The position numbers and the translations under genes are program-made. DNA of 64,000 bases, taken from NCBI GenBank assembly GCA_036346395.1, contig JAYEVG010000111.1, positions 62,001 to 126,000 on the forward strand, given 5' to 3'. Source of the DNA: Hsuehochloa calcarea. Lineage: Eukaryota > Streptophyta > Magnoliopsida > Poales > Poaceae. Shown here piece by piece: positions 26,139-37,022 of the stretch (position 1 is the stretch's first letter; every line of letters starts with the position of its first letter). The notes under the pieces are model-generated. The model ran no database searches and was not told the origin of the DNA. It worked only from the letters and a program-made list of their open reading frames with translations.

Positions 26139-26793
26139 TCATCCTCCCCCTCTTGAAAAGGAGTCGTCCTCGACTCTGTGCCATCTTGTCCAAAGAATGG
26201 TGATAAATCAGCAACATTGAAAGTAGTGCTTACCCCTTAATTGTCTTCTGGAAGCTCTATCTTGTATGCATTATCATTGATCTTGGCAAGTACTTTAAAA
26301 AGTCCATCACCACGAGGCATCAACTTTGATTTACGCTTCTCCGAAAAGCGTTCTTTGCGAAGGTGCACCCACACTAAGTCACCTGGTTCAAATATCATTT
26401 TCTTTCTCGACTTGTTAGCTTTAGAAGCATAAGCACGTACCTTCTTTTCAATTACCTCTTTAGTCTATTCATGGAGTTTTTTCACAAAATCAGCACGCTT
26501 CGAGGCCTCCATATTAGCACGTTCCTGTAATGGAAGTGGCATCAAATCAAGTGGCGTGATTGGTTTGAAGCCATACACCACCTCAAATGGACACAATTAA
26601 GTCGTAGAATGCACCGCCCTATTATAGGCAAACTCAACATGCGGTAGACACTCTTCCCACTCTTTCAAATTCTTTTTTATCATTGTCCATAGCAGCATTG
26701 AGAGTGTACGGTTCACCACTTCCGTTTGTCCATCAGTTTGTGGGTGACAAGTTGTTGAAAAGAGCAACATGGTCCCAAGCTTGGCCCACAAGG
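26139..26793 (-). pseudogene. Integrase C-terminal half of E2, with polypurine tract
   Basis: The retroviral-type integrase inserts element DNA into the host genome. On the minus strand this reads the end of the catalytic core (STTCHPQTDGQTEVVNRTL, LPHVEFAYNRAVHST) and then the C-terminal region (PFEVVYGFKPITPLDLMPLP, KSRKKMIFEPGDLVWVHLRK, GPFKVLAKINDNAYKIELP, FNVADLSPF), typical of Ty3/gypsy. In-frame stops occur after HSTT, in KLHE*T and after LPEDN. The polypurine tract at about 26139-26155 (minus: aagagggggaggatga) abuts the 3' LTR. The frame begins abruptly at 26793 where E1's LTR starts. The missing first part of integrase and RNase H are not in the window, and the RT part of the same element resumes at 33315. 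Inactive. Confidence 0.88.
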
Positions 26794-27899
26794 TGATGCG
26801 GGGTGCCCGATCTTCTCGACGTAGAACCTCTCGATAACTTGTATATCCTGACGAACCACCAGCTGATCCCCCGCGCCATTGCACGGACTTACAACTCTAT
26901 GAAAAATTCGCCCAAACACACTTGATTGGATCCTCGCTGACCACAAGCGAAGATTGTCGACCCCTCAATTCTCAGTGGAAAAGCAAGAACGACCCCTTGT
27001 TCTCAATGCCCAATTCCCTCTGTTTTGGGTACAAGCACAACAGGAGAATCAAGCAAAAGCTTTGAAAATATATTAAACGTGGTCTGAGGTTACAATGGGG
27101 TTTAATCTTCTATATATAGTGCCCCTTCTCCTCCTCATGGCTGCCCAAGAAGCCCTACTCCTATTTTAAATCGGATTTGGAGTCCTACTCCAATTCCGAC
27201 ACATTCCAAAACAAAAAAAAAAAGAAACTCTAATTTTACAATCGTCATATTGTTTTGGTCATATCTTTTGACACGGGAGGAATTTTGTAGTGAGGGAGGA
27301 TCCGTTGGATCGGTCTTGAAGTTATCTTTCCAACAAGCCCAAGAACACTCTAATCGGACTCTGTTTATGAAAGTTATGACCGTTTGTATCCGGACTGTCC
27401 TGCTGATTTCGAATCCGAATTTGATGCTGATTCCGAATCCGAATTTCATTCTGAGTTGATTCCGAATTTTATTTCGGTTGGGGTTATGAGAGATCTGATT
27501 TGGGCTTGAAAATCTTATCAAAATATGAGCTTTAAGTTCTTGGGCTTCCTCCCCTTTTGCTCTCCCAACACACGGCTTCCTTTCTCCTTGATCAACCGCA
27601 TGGGCTGCTTGACTTTTTCCTTCCCAACCGCTTTGACCTTCTTGTTCTTCATCACCAGGCAACAAATACGGGTACCCTCCTCCTTGTGCTCCTCTATTGC
27701 TTTGGCTCCGGCCTCCCTCTCGGTTCCAAAGACTTTAAACTTGTCAAACCTGAGAATGCATAAAGTATTGCTTTTACGTAGTATCCAATTCTCACGAAAA
27801 ACAAAAAGAAACTTGTTAAGAAATAATTACACCTGTTGTTTGAGAAGTGTAGCTCTTGTTTCATAAACAACCTCATAAGTAGTCGGGATATCCTCATCA
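26794..27899 (-). mobile_element. 3' LTR of E1
   Basis: Minus strand: starts TGATGAGGATATCCCGAC at 27899 and ends ...caccccgcatca at 26794 (1106 bp). The ends form a 5-bp inverted repeat, TGATG/CATCA. A TATA-like 'tatatata' lies near 27111. The upstream coding frame runs through the polypurine tract into the LTR (EERDDDEDIPTTYEVVYE), then reaches stops. Confidence 0.85.
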
Positions 27900-27917
27900 T
27901 CATCTCTTTCTTCAAAA
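27900..27917 (-). other. Polypurine tract of E1
   Basis: Minus strand 'tttttttgaagaaagagatga' region, purine-rich and directly 5' of the LTR start, the expected primer for plus-strand DNA synthesis. Confidence 0.75.
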
Positions 27918-28340
27918 AAAGCCGTCCTCGACTTTTGATAGCCTGATAATGTGCTACACAAAGAAAACAACGTATATGCATGATATATGTATTTATCATC
28001 CAAACAAGTTCCCTGTAGCGCATGATGATTTGCCGAACATGTATTAAACAAAGAGAACAAGCGTATATCGTGATATATGTACATTTCAAATTGCACAACT
28101 GACTCATATGATAAAATTTCACCTTCCCAATATCAAAGTCAAGTAAAGTAGGTGAAAACCAATTGATACCATTCCATGCTTCAACTGCGCTACTCTGATT
28201 AGTTATACATTTAAGAGATAAATAAGTAGGCATCATGTTGCGTTCTAAATAATAGACACTTGTATTTAAACCCATCTTAAAGACACCGTGACGTTGCTCA
28301 ATAGATGGCTTCGCCGCAAAACATGTAGTTTTAAATCAAC
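27918..28340 (-). other. Unrecognised internal segment of E1, distal half (shared with E3)
   Basis: This lies between the polypurine tract and a 1.4-kb insertion. On the minus strand it matches E3's plus-strand 37550-37925 closely. Both encode a stretch beginning MGLNTSVYYLERNMMPTYLS and later KVKFYHMSQL. In E1 the frame is about 90-190 residues, depending on the start chosen. I recognise no domain, and it is neither gag nor pol. It replaces the pol region in this subfamily. It may be captured host sequence or an old untranslated region. Confidence 0.55.
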
Positions 28341-29172
28341 ATGCAATGATATTCACTGTGTTTTGTAAATCTACGCTCAAAAATTGGGATCAACATGGTG
28401 CAGAGAAGCTTGCCTTATGGAATGTCCACTTGTTCACCCTCGGACAAGTTATTGTTTCCACGTCGTAATCTAAAAGAAAATACAATAACGAATAAACACC
28501 GATAAAATTGAGAAATCCAAATGCTCAAAATGCATGATAAATACATATTAATGAGGTTATGATTCAGATGCATTTAAGTATAGATTGTAGTTTAATAAAA
28601 ATTCAATATGGACTGTTAAAGTTAATTCAACTTCGTGGAATTACAATGACCGACAATGCTTAGAGTTTAGGTGATGTTGTTTTTCTTAACAGGACACCTA
28701 GTACTCACAAACACTCTCTCCGGGTATTCTAGGTATACAACCACGATGATCTGATAACAAACAACCATCTAATATGCTCTCTTCTTTCTACAGACTTTGA
28801 TGGTGATTGTGTCACATCTATTATCTACAATCTAGAGCTTGATTAATCTATTTGAATAATCTATAATAACAACAGTCGTTGCATTAAATCGGTGAAAACT
28901 AATGAAGGTCAATTCATCTCTAAAAGATTAATTTATATACACCTACGCTGATTTTATTTTCTAGAGTCGATGATTTGATATTAAATCGCTGGCGATTTAA
29001 ACTTAGATCGATTGCATATTGATATGGTATTAATAATACTCACTAATTAACATCAATTTAAATGTACTAACTATAGCCATTACTATATACTCAAAATTTA
29101 TTTACACTAATCCTTTAATTTCACTTTTATTCATCACTTAAACCCTAATGTCTATTTTTAACTCTAATCACA

Positions 29173-29207
<35 letters not shown>

Positions 29208-29717
29208 GTCAGTGAACCTCCCCTCATCTTATCTCTTTGCCGGGAAATTTGCCCACGCTTCTTCTTCCTTCCTTATCTCCTCTGCTCTCCTGCCTCTCAC
29301 TGGCGAAGGAGCTATGCCTTTCGGCCCAGGGCGCGCAGCTCTCCTCCTAGGGCTCTCCTGCAAGCCGCTCCTCCTGGCTCGTAGCCGCCTCCGCTATGGC
29401 CCTCATCTCGCCTCCCTCCCAAGGCTGCCGGAAGGGACGAGGCGCCGCCATGCGCCGCTCTCCCGGCTCGACCTCCTCTCTGCCTCCCACGGCTCCGGCC
29501 TCGGGTCAAGGCTTCTGGCCATTCCCTCCCGGCTGCTATTCGCGCCCCAAGCTCGCTGCCTCCCGAAGCTCTCCCCGCCTCCTCCCGGCCTCCCGCCCTA
29601 GCGCCACCTTCTTTCACTCCTGGCGCGACCAGAAGGCTTGGCCACCACGCCTCCCGGCTCGATTTCCCTCTATGAATCAATTATTGTGTTAGGGTTGCTT
29701 TTAATGCTTGATTGCTA
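28341..29717. other. ~1.4-kb insertion interrupting E1's internal segment
   Basis: Comparison with E3 (uninterrupted at about 37540-37555, 'aaatcaac' next to 'aagattatcacag' on the complementary strand) shows E1 has ~1377 extra bases. The left ~830 bases are AT-rich with no gene seen. Then come a CT microsatellite and a GC-rich block (29215-29690) with plus-strand frames rich in Leu, Pro, Arg and Ser (for example 29212-29601) but no recognisable domain. It ends near 'tatcacaggtaag', which resembles a splice donor. The two ends begin with a weak inverted similarity (..GCAAT). It could be a transposon carrying a gene's 5' end. Identity unknown. Confidence 0.5.
29174..29205. repeat. CT/GA dinucleotide microsatellite
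   Basis: A pure (TC)n run of about 16 units just upstream of the GC-rich block. Such tracts are common in plant 5' untranslated regions. Confidence 0.95.
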
Positions 29718-29947
29718 AAGATTATCACAGGTAAGGTAATGTATATTCGATAAACTTGAAACATGTTGTTGTCTACACGAAAATCTCCGATCAAATTGAA
29801 TTTATATGTGTGTATGTAGCTATTTACTAGTGATCTTAAATGTGAAATTTCAAGAACCTTCTTAATCACACTAGATAGCTGTTTAGGACTATCGAATATG
29901 ATATAACACAAAGAATCATTAATGTGTGTTCTACTAAGAACTTCTTT
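29718..29947 (-). other. Unrecognised internal segment of E1, proximal half (shared with E3)
   Basis: On the minus strand this matches E3's plus-strand 37440-37550, sharing 'tacatacacacatataaa' and 'gtagacaacaacatgtttc'. It continues the segment interrupted by the insertion and adjoins the end of the gag frame. No domain is recognised. Confidence 0.55.
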
Positions 29948-31231
29948 TTAAGTAATCAATTTCACATTATGCAAATTAAGCATATCAAATTTAGAACGTG
30001 GAATCATCAAATGAATAATGGAGTTCTCATTTTTACGCACCATGTCTTGATGATCTATCAATTTAGTACCAATAGTGTTACCATGATCGTCCTCCTCAGT
30101 TGATGTAGGTGCCGCGGGTATCGTAATGTCATCCTGTAACCACGGGGTATCATGTATTCCCTCTCCAACCATGGTTATATCTTCATCTTTCTCTTCCAAT
30201 GGTGAGGGCTCTTGAATGTCCAACTGCTTATTTGCTTGGTCCACCTGCACAATGTGTGATACAACACTAGAAATAGAGGGTAAGTTGTTAGGTTCAAAAA
30301 TAATCTTACTTGTCCTATCGTCTATCTCCCTCTTTTCTTTTGGTCTATCACTCACACTCTCAATTGGGATGCTCTCAACCTCGCATATGGTGGAATCACA
30401 CAGCTCACTCTTTTTATCACTCTCGCTCAATTTGGCTACGTGGCTCTCATTCTCACATGGGTTTTCATACATCTCATACTTGTAAGACCGTGGGCCAGCA
30501 AGGGCACAACTACCACCAACCACGACCTCCTCACATGTTGCGGGTTGTGACGGGGCAGCACTACTCATCACCTCGGTCGAAGAAAACTTCTCATGCTCGA
30601 TCTTCTTCTCAAGTGACACACCAGTGGATGAATAAGAACTAAAGAGCCAGCGCAGATTTAATTGATGTGATTGCATATGTTTAAGTCTCTTTTCTGCCTT
30701 CATAGCATATTTCACAAGATCTTGCAGACTACGAAAATATTCATCTTGAAGTGCAGCAACGATCTGATAATTCAAGCCTGCTTTGAAGTATGTCTTTTCT
30801 TGATATGCACTAGTGATATTGGCACGGCGCATTGCATGATTCGACTCAATATAGTAATCTTGGACAACTTTGCATCCTTATGTAATGCTCTACACGTGGC
30901 GTAGTAGTTCCCGCTCATAATTGGATGGAACAAATTATCTTCTCATGACCCTTTTTAAATAGACCCAAGATGTAATGAATCGTTTTCCACTTAGTTGTTG
31001 CCACCAACTAGAGGCATAGTCCGTAAAAAACAAAGTGGTCACTCTCACTTCCTTGGCTTCTGATTCGAACTTATGGGATTTAAGCTCGAACTCCATGTTT
31101 TGTACCCACTCAAGATACTCCTCGGGATCATTACTACCATAGAAGGGAAGATACGTATACTCGCGATCTGCTATTTTTAGCAGCAAAGCAAAGAATATGT
31201 ATGTAGATGTATGTGTATCTCTCAAACTCAC
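29948..31231 (-). pseudogene. Decayed gag of E1
   Basis: Gag is the capsid-like structural protein. The N-terminal part (31231-30935) reads LPFYGSNDPEEYLEWVQNME, then TLFFTDYASSWWQQL and LKRVMRR, the Retrotrans_gag pattern seen in CRM-like and related chromoviruses. It continues past a stop with FVPSNYERELL, and further stops lie near 30850-30900. From 30832 an open frame of 294 codons begins MRRANITSAYQEKTYF and contains NYQIVAALQDEYFRSLQDLV and KAEKRL, matching the C-terminal half of the gag domain. It then runs into a long acidic, low-complexity tail (PSPLEEKDEDITMVG). I see no zinc knuckle. The frame ends where the non-gag/pol segment starts. Not functional because of the internal stops. 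Confidence 0.85.
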
Positions 31232-32219
31232 TTGTCTTACCGAATTACATTCTTACCTTTCCGAAGTGAATTGAGGTGACAAACTCACACTTGATATTAT
31301 AGGTTAAAACAATGTGAGAAATGGGCGAATTTCAAGAGCAAGTCAAAGCACGACAACGGGTGTTTTGTGAAACTTGGTATGGATACCTACTTAATTTGAA
31401 AATTATAGGTATTGTAAGGCTAAGTAAATATGCAAACTAGAATTCAATGCCTAGTTGCCGATCACAAAGATATAAGTGAAAATCAAAGCAACTCACACAT
31501 AAAGATATTGGAACTTAGTGCAATCAAGGAATGAGCTATGTAAGATATAAGTGAAGAACAAAATAGCTCGTATTGCACAAGTTATAAAAAGACGCTAGCT
31601 AGTTGCAAATAATGAAACTAGGGCACGTGGATTGCACAAAATATTGATATTCTAACAATTGAATCAAGAATGAGTGGGCATTTTCGCTCATGTTTATGGT
31701 TCGACTATGCGCTTTCTTTTCCTTTTCTCTTTTCTCTTTTCTTTTCTCTTCTTTCTTTTTTTCTCTCGTCTTTTCCTTCCTTTTTTGAACTATTGCCAAA
31801 ATTCTTATTCTACCAAAAATGAGCAAAAATTCTTTCCCACCTTTTAATCTTTGAATAATTGTAAGAAGACAATTATTAATATGCAGCCCTAAGCAACGAT
31901 TTAGCTAGTCTTAAATAGGTTCAAAGTATTCACAAAGGATTGAAAGTTTCACAAAGAATAAATTGATGTCTCACTTCTTTTTTTGTGTTATTATTTTTTA
32001 TAAACACGACTAAAAAATCAAACTAGGCTCAAATAAAAAGCAACGCAAAAGAATTCAAGATCAGCAAACTAAACTTAACTCTAATGGACAAAAACTTAAC
32101 AAAACTCACTAGAATAACAAATTAAATACTACAGTGGAAAGAAAAAAAATTTGTATGGCTATTTCGTGTACAGGAAAAAAATTTAGATAACTTGATAATG
32201 ATCCTACCGAGTCAACGGG
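31232..32219 (-). other. Leader of E1 with a long pyrimidine/purine tract
   Basis: Non-coding, A/T-rich leader between primer site and gag. Plus strand 31710-31787 is an almost pure pyrimidine run (purine on the element's sense strand). The part nearest the primer site matches E3's leader (37023-37420) in inverted orientation. No gene seen. Confidence 0.7.
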
Positions 32220-32231
32220 GCTCTGATACCA
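32220..32231 (-). promoter_or_regulatory. tRNA-iMet primer binding site of E1
   Basis: The plus strand reads gctctgatacca, i.e. TGGTATCAGAGC on the element strand, two bases from the LTR end. Perfect match to the plant iMet primer site. Confidence 0.92.
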
Positions 32232-32233
32232 CC

Positions 32234-33314
32234 TGATGCGGGGTGCCCGATCTTCTCGACGTAGAACCTCTTGATAACTTGTGTATCCTAACGAACCACC
32301 AGCTGATCCCCCGCGCCAATGCATGGACTTGCAACTCTATGGAAAATTCGTCCAAACACACACTTGATTGGATCCTCACTGACCACAAGCGAAGATCGTC
32401 GAACCCTCAATTCCCAGCGGAAAAGCAAGAACGACTCCTTATTCTCAACGCCCAATTCCCTCTGTTTTGGCTATAAGCACAACAAAAGAATCAAGCAAAA
32501 GCTTTGAAAATATATTAAACGTGGTCTGAGGTTACAATGGGGGTCTAACCCTCAATATATAGTGCCCCTTCTCCTCCTCATGGCTGGCCAAGAGGCCCTA
32601 CTCCTATTCTAATTCGGAATTAGAACTCCTACTCCAATTCTGACTAAATCTAAAACAAAAATGAAACTCTAATTTTACAACCGTCATATTGTTTCGGTCA
32701 TATCTTTTGACACAGGACTAATTACGGAGGGAGGGAGGATCCATTGGATCTGGCTTGAAGTTATCTTTCCAACAAGCCCAAGAACACTCGAATCAGACTC
32801 CGTTTGTGAAAGTTATGACCGTTTTAATCCGGACAGTCCTGCTGATTCCGAATTCGAATTTGATTTTGAGTTGATTCCGAATTTGATTTCGGTTGGGGTT
32901 ATGGGAGATCTGATTTGGGCTTGAAAATCTTATCCAAAACTTGAGCTTTAAGTTCTTGGGCTTTCTCCCCTTTTGCTCTCCCATCACACGGCTTACTTTC
33001 TCTTTGATCAGCCGCATGGGCTGCTTGACTTTTTCCTTCCCAACCGCTTTGACCTTCTTGTTCTTCATCACCAGGCAATAAATACGGGTACCCTCCTCCT
33101 TGTGCTCCTCTATTGCTTTGTCTCCGGCCTCCCTCTCGGTTCCAAAGACTTTAAACTTGTCAAACCTGAGAATGCACAAAGTATTGCTTTTACGTAGTAT
33201 ACAATTCTCACGGAAAACACAAACAAACTTGTTAAGAAACAATTGCACTGTTGTTTGAGAAGTGTAGCTCTTGTTTCATAAATGACCTCATAAGTAGTCG
33301 GGATATCCTCATCA
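32234..33314 (-). mobile_element. 5' LTR of E1
   Basis: Minus strand: starts TGATGAGGATATCCCGAC at 33314 and ends ...caccccgcatca at 32234 (1081 bp). A TATA-like 'atatata' lies near 32555, with the family block 'cggactccgtttgtgaaag' near 32798. The first ~200 bases carry the reading frame DEDIPTTYEVIYETRATLLK, showing that this stretch belongs to the LTR and not to a second pol tail. It joins E2's RT directly at 33315. Confidence 0.85.
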
Positions 33315-35112
33315 GCAATGGTACTAAAATCTTTCACAAATCGACGATAAAAACTAGCAAGTCCAAGAAAGCTACAAATTTGACTGACATTAACAGGTGT
33401 AGGCCAATTTCAAATAGCTTCAATTTTAGATTCATCTACTTCAATTCCATGAGCTGAAACAACATAGCCTAAGAACACCACTTTGTTTGTGCAAAAAGTA
33501 CACTTCTCAAGATTAGCGTATAATTGTTCGGTTCTAAGCACTTCTAACACTTGTCTAATGTGTTCAACTTGTGCTTCCAACGAGCGGCTATGTATCAAAA
33601 TGTCATCAAAATAGACTACTACAAATTTTCCAATGAAGTGTCTCAAAATATGGTTCATTAAGCGCATGAATGTACTAGGAGCATTAGATAAACCAAAAGG
33701 CATCACTAACCATTCATACAAGCCAATTTTGTTTTAAAAGCAGTTTTCCATTCATCGTCATGTTTCATTCGTATTTGATGATATCCACTACGCAAATCAA
33801 TCTTAGAAAAGATAGTAGAACCACTCAATTCATCCAACATATCATCTAATCTAGGAATAGGATGACGATAGCGAATGGTAATATCATTGATAGCACTACA
33901 GTCTATGCACATTCTCCATGTACCATCTTTCTTAGGAACAAGAATGACAGGAATGGCACAAGGACTAAGACTTTCGCGTACATACCCTTTTTCTATGAGT
34001 GCTTGCACTTGCCGTTGAATTTCTTTCGTCCCTTCCGGATTTGTGCGGTACGGCGGCCGGTTGGGAAGTGGAGCTCCCGGTACCAAGTCAATTTGATGTT
34101 CAATGCCTCGAACAGGCGGTAGACCAACGGGTACCTCCTCCGGAAAGACATCCTCATAAGCCTGCAAAACTTGAGAAACCATACTAGGAAGAGATGTTAA
34201 GTCATTAGTAGAAAGTAGAACATCTTTGTACAGCAAAACAAAGTGCATCAAAGTAGGATCAGCTCTCATCTCTCTTAAATCAGATTTAGTTGCTACCATA
34301 ACTAACCTTTTCACTCCCTCATTCTCACCTTTTCCATTCATTTTTAGCTGTTGGTTTTCACGCTTCTTTTGTGGAATCCCACTCTTTGGCTCCTTCCCTC
34401 TCTCAGTCTCTAGTTTCACCGTAATCTTTTGCATGTTATCACTCACAATTTGAGAAAGAGTTAATGGTCGTAGCACTATTTCTTTATTATCCCATCTGAA
34501 TTTGTATTGATTAGTTCTTCCATCATGAATAACAGAACGATCGTATTGCCATGGTCTACCTAATAACAAGTGACATACATCCATGGACACAACATCACAT
34601 TCAATGGTATCACGATAAGAACCAATTTGAAAGCTCATATCAACAGTATATCCAATATTCATCGACCCATCATTGTTTAACCATTGAATTTGATAGGGAT
34701 GTGGGTGTTTCTTATATTTCAAACCAAGTTTAGAACAAAGCTCTTTACTAGCTAAATTGTGGTAACTTCCACCATCGATAATAACTTTGCAACACTTACC
34801 ATCTTTACTCACCTGAGCTCTTGTTTGGAAAAGATTGCAGCGCTGCTCATGAGTAGGTTTAGCTTGCACACTCAACACCGTCGGTGTACATACAAGAATA
34901 GGGCCAACCTCGGGGTCACAAAAACCATCTTCAAGCCCCTCCTCCCCTTGTTCTTGCTCATGTACATCTCCCAATCTGTCCAAATTAGCAAGAGCCTCAC
35001 CCTCCTCCTCGCTAGTGAGTCATACTCTCCATTCTCCAAAAGTAACATAACCTTATTATTTGGACAATCCTTTTGCATATGACCTCATCCAAGATATTTG
35101 AAGCATTGTATG
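33315..35112 (-). pseudogene. Protease and reverse transcriptase of E2 (CRM-like chromovirus)
   Basis: This is the element's polyprotein segment for processing and DNA synthesis. Going down the minus strand: a broken CCHC knuckle (CFKYLG*GHMQKDCPN, second Cys changed to Tyr plus a stop) at 35112-35060; the aspartic protease site IIDGGSYHNLASKEL; then HPYQIQWLNNDGS and CHLLLGRPWQYDRSV; then RT with VILVPKKDGTWRMCIDCSAI, FSKIDLRSGYHQIRM, a one-base frameshift near 33732, WLVMPFGLSNAPSTFMRLM, the YFDD catalytic motif (VVYFDDILIHSRS) and FLGLASFYRRFVKDFSTIA. A stop lies after KIEAI. The protein halts at E1's LTR, so RNase H and the integrase N-terminus are lost. The DGGS..NL protease and LLGRPWQ style fit CRM/related chromoviruses. 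Gypsy placement is firm; the CRM assignment is likely but unproven. Confidence 0.9.
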
Positions 35113-36348
35113 GCACTACTTCTTTGTGATATGGGTGATATGTGGAGTTCACTCAATCTCACTTTTCCTCTCCCAAGTAAAGTTCTTACCTTTCCGAAGT
35201 GAATTGAGGCCAAAAGAAACTTACACTTGGTGATGGCTACAATAACGAGTGATGATCAAGCGGATTTAAAAGTGACTCACCATTGTACGGCAAAGGATAT
35301 TTTGTGGAGCTTGGTTAGGAGGTATTTATCCTACACAATCTGAATTTTCACGATGTTGTAAAATTAAGTAATAATCCAAGCTAGAAAAATATTGCCTATG
35401 TCTTGATCCAATAGATGTAAGTGAAGTTTCTGAACGCACACGCAATGATCAATGTGACTCAATGCAACAAAGGAATGAGCTAAATAGAAACAATCAGGAA
35501 ATAGCTCGTTTGCATCAAGTACTAGGAGAGACGCTAGCCAATTGAAATGAAAATAAGGGCACGGAATTACTCAAAAAATTAAATACTCTAACTGATTATC
35601 TGGTGTAGAGTACTCACCCGAGTTCGGCCCCTTTTTTTACCTCATTTTTTTACCTTGTAAGTGACTCCGAAATATTCAAAATCTTATTCTGAATCTAATT
35701 AGGTATATGAGTCACAATTTTTTTTTGGGAAAACACACAGGGGTAAAATTCTCTCTCTAAACTTTGATTTTTTTTTAGCCGAGGGTGATGCACTATCAAA
35801 TGATGATATTCAGTCGAGATATATAATTTAAGAGTAGCCCACAATGCAATTATCAAAGACTAGTCTCAAGTATCAAAGGATTTAAGTGAAGCCCTCAACA
35901 GATGTGCAAACCTTTGGATGGTCCGAATGTGTCCGACTAGGATTCTTCGGGGCGATTAGGACTCCTTGCAGCCGGCCAAATTAAACACGAAGAAGAATCC
36001 CGAATATTGAAGCAAGAACACAAATTCTGAGAAGTAATTTGAATCTACTTTTTTTATGCTAATTGAAGGATCAACTAGCGGATTTTCAACGATATAATAT
36101 GCAAAGATTGAGCTACGCAAAGGACACTACGATCAACACGTAAACAAAATTTCTAATGGATCAAGACTAAATAAAACTCACGAAAATAACAGATGCGAAA
36201 CTAGGGTTTGGATTTTTTTTTTTTGGTTTATGGACTATAGGACAGTAAGTAAAATAACAAATTAAATACTACGGCTAAATTTTTTTTGTATTGCTTTTTC
36301 GTGTATGGGAAAAAAATAGCTGGATAAAGATCCTACCGAGTCAACGGA
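35113..36348 (-). other. Leader of E2; most of gag deleted
   Basis: From the knuckle remnant at 35112 the sequence passes almost at once into leader DNA that matches E1's leader ('acctttccgaagtgaattgag' occurs in both at ~35190 and ~31257). The gag domain has therefore been removed by an internal deletion. The remainder is A/T-rich and non-coding, with poly-A/T runs near 35720, 35770 and 36215. Confidence 0.7.
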
Positions 36349-36360
36349 GCTCTGATACCA
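36349..36360 (-). promoter_or_regulatory. tRNA-iMet primer binding site of E2
   Basis: Plus strand gctctgatacca. On the element strand it should be preceded by E2's 5' LTR, but that is absent: a plus-strand LTR (E3) begins two bases away. Confidence 0.88.
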
Positions 36361-36362
36361 CC

Positions 36363-37008
36363 TGATAGGAAGGTTTGGATTCAATTCGAATTCGGAATTA
36401 GCAGGACTGTTCGGATTAAAACGGTCATAACTTTCACAAACGGAGTCTAATTCGAGTGTTCTTGGGCTTGTTGGAAAGATAACTTCAAGCCAGATCCAAT
36501 AGATCCTCCTCCTCCATAATTAGTCATGTATCAAAAGATATGACCGAAACAATATGACGGTTGTAAAATTAGAGTTTCATTTTTGTTTTAGATTGAGTCG
36601 GAATTGGTGTAGGAGTTCTAATTCTGAATTAGAATAGGAGTAGGGCCTCTTGGCCAGCCATGAGGAGGAGAAGAGGCACTATATATTGAGGGTTAGACCC
36701 CCATTGTAACCTCAGACCACGTTTAATATATTTTCAAAACTTTTGCTTGATTCTTTTGTTGTGCTTATAGCCAAAACAGAGGGAATTGGGCGTTGAGAAT
36801 AAGGGGGTCATTCTTGCTTTTTCGCTAGGAATTGAGGGTTCGACGATCTTTGCTTGTGGTCAGTGAGGATCCAATCAAGTGTGTGTTTGGACGAATTTTT
36901 CATGGAGTTGCAAGTCCGTGCATTGGCGCAGAGGATCAGCTGGTGGTTCGTTAGGATACACAAGTTATCGAGAGGTTCTACGTCGAGAAGATCGAGCACC
37001 CTGCATCA
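36363..37008 (+). mobile_element. 5' LTR of E3 (internally shortened)
   Basis: Starts TGATAGGAAGG and ends ...caccctgcatca. TATA-like 'tatata' at 36680. From 'aggaaggtttggattc' onward it aligns with the 3' LTR at ~38503. Confidence 0.8.
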
Positions 37009-37010
37009 GG

Positions 37011-37022
37011 TGGTATCAGAGC
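37011..37022 (+). promoter_or_regulatory. tRNA-iMet primer binding site of E3
   Basis: TGGTATCAGAGC, perfect match, two bases after the LTR end. Confidence 0.93.

Larger units (their letters stand above)
26794..33314 (-). mobile_element. Element E1: non-autonomous gypsy LTR retrotransposon (6.5 kb)
   Basis: A complete LTR-to-LTR structure on the minus strand: 5' LTR 32234-33314, primer site 32220-32231, leader to 31232, decayed gag 31231-29948, an unrecognised segment in place of pol, polypurine tract 27900-27917 and 3' LTR 26794-27899. It lies inside the pol of a related element, with E2's RT at one edge and E2's integrase at the other. The bases flanking the two LTRs (caagg and gcaat) do not form a target duplication, so the site has been rearranged or deleted since insertion. 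The LTRs differ visibly: by eye, about 20 changes in the first ~260 bases of the primer-site ends. The copy is not recent. Confidence 0.8.

Noticed and set aside
29212..29601. A 129-codon frame in the GC-rich block as a real gene
   Set aside because: Low-complexity composition, overlapping frames on both strands and no recognised domain. Kept only as part of the insertion.
31710..31787. Pyrimidine-rich run as a polypurine tract of an element
   Set aside because: It lies in the leader of E1, not next to an LTR start. E1's tract is at 27900-27917.
32235..33314. Reading the stretch before E1's 5' LTR core as a second integrase tail, giving a tandem of two elements
   Set aside because: The similarity to the 3' LTR extends to TGATGAGG at both copies, next to a polypurine tract at 27900, so that stretch is the first part of the LTR itself.
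37011..37022. TGGTATCAGAGC and similar sites as parts of tRNA genes
   Set aside because: Only the 12-base primer complement is present beside LTR ends. No cloverleaf is seen at any of them.
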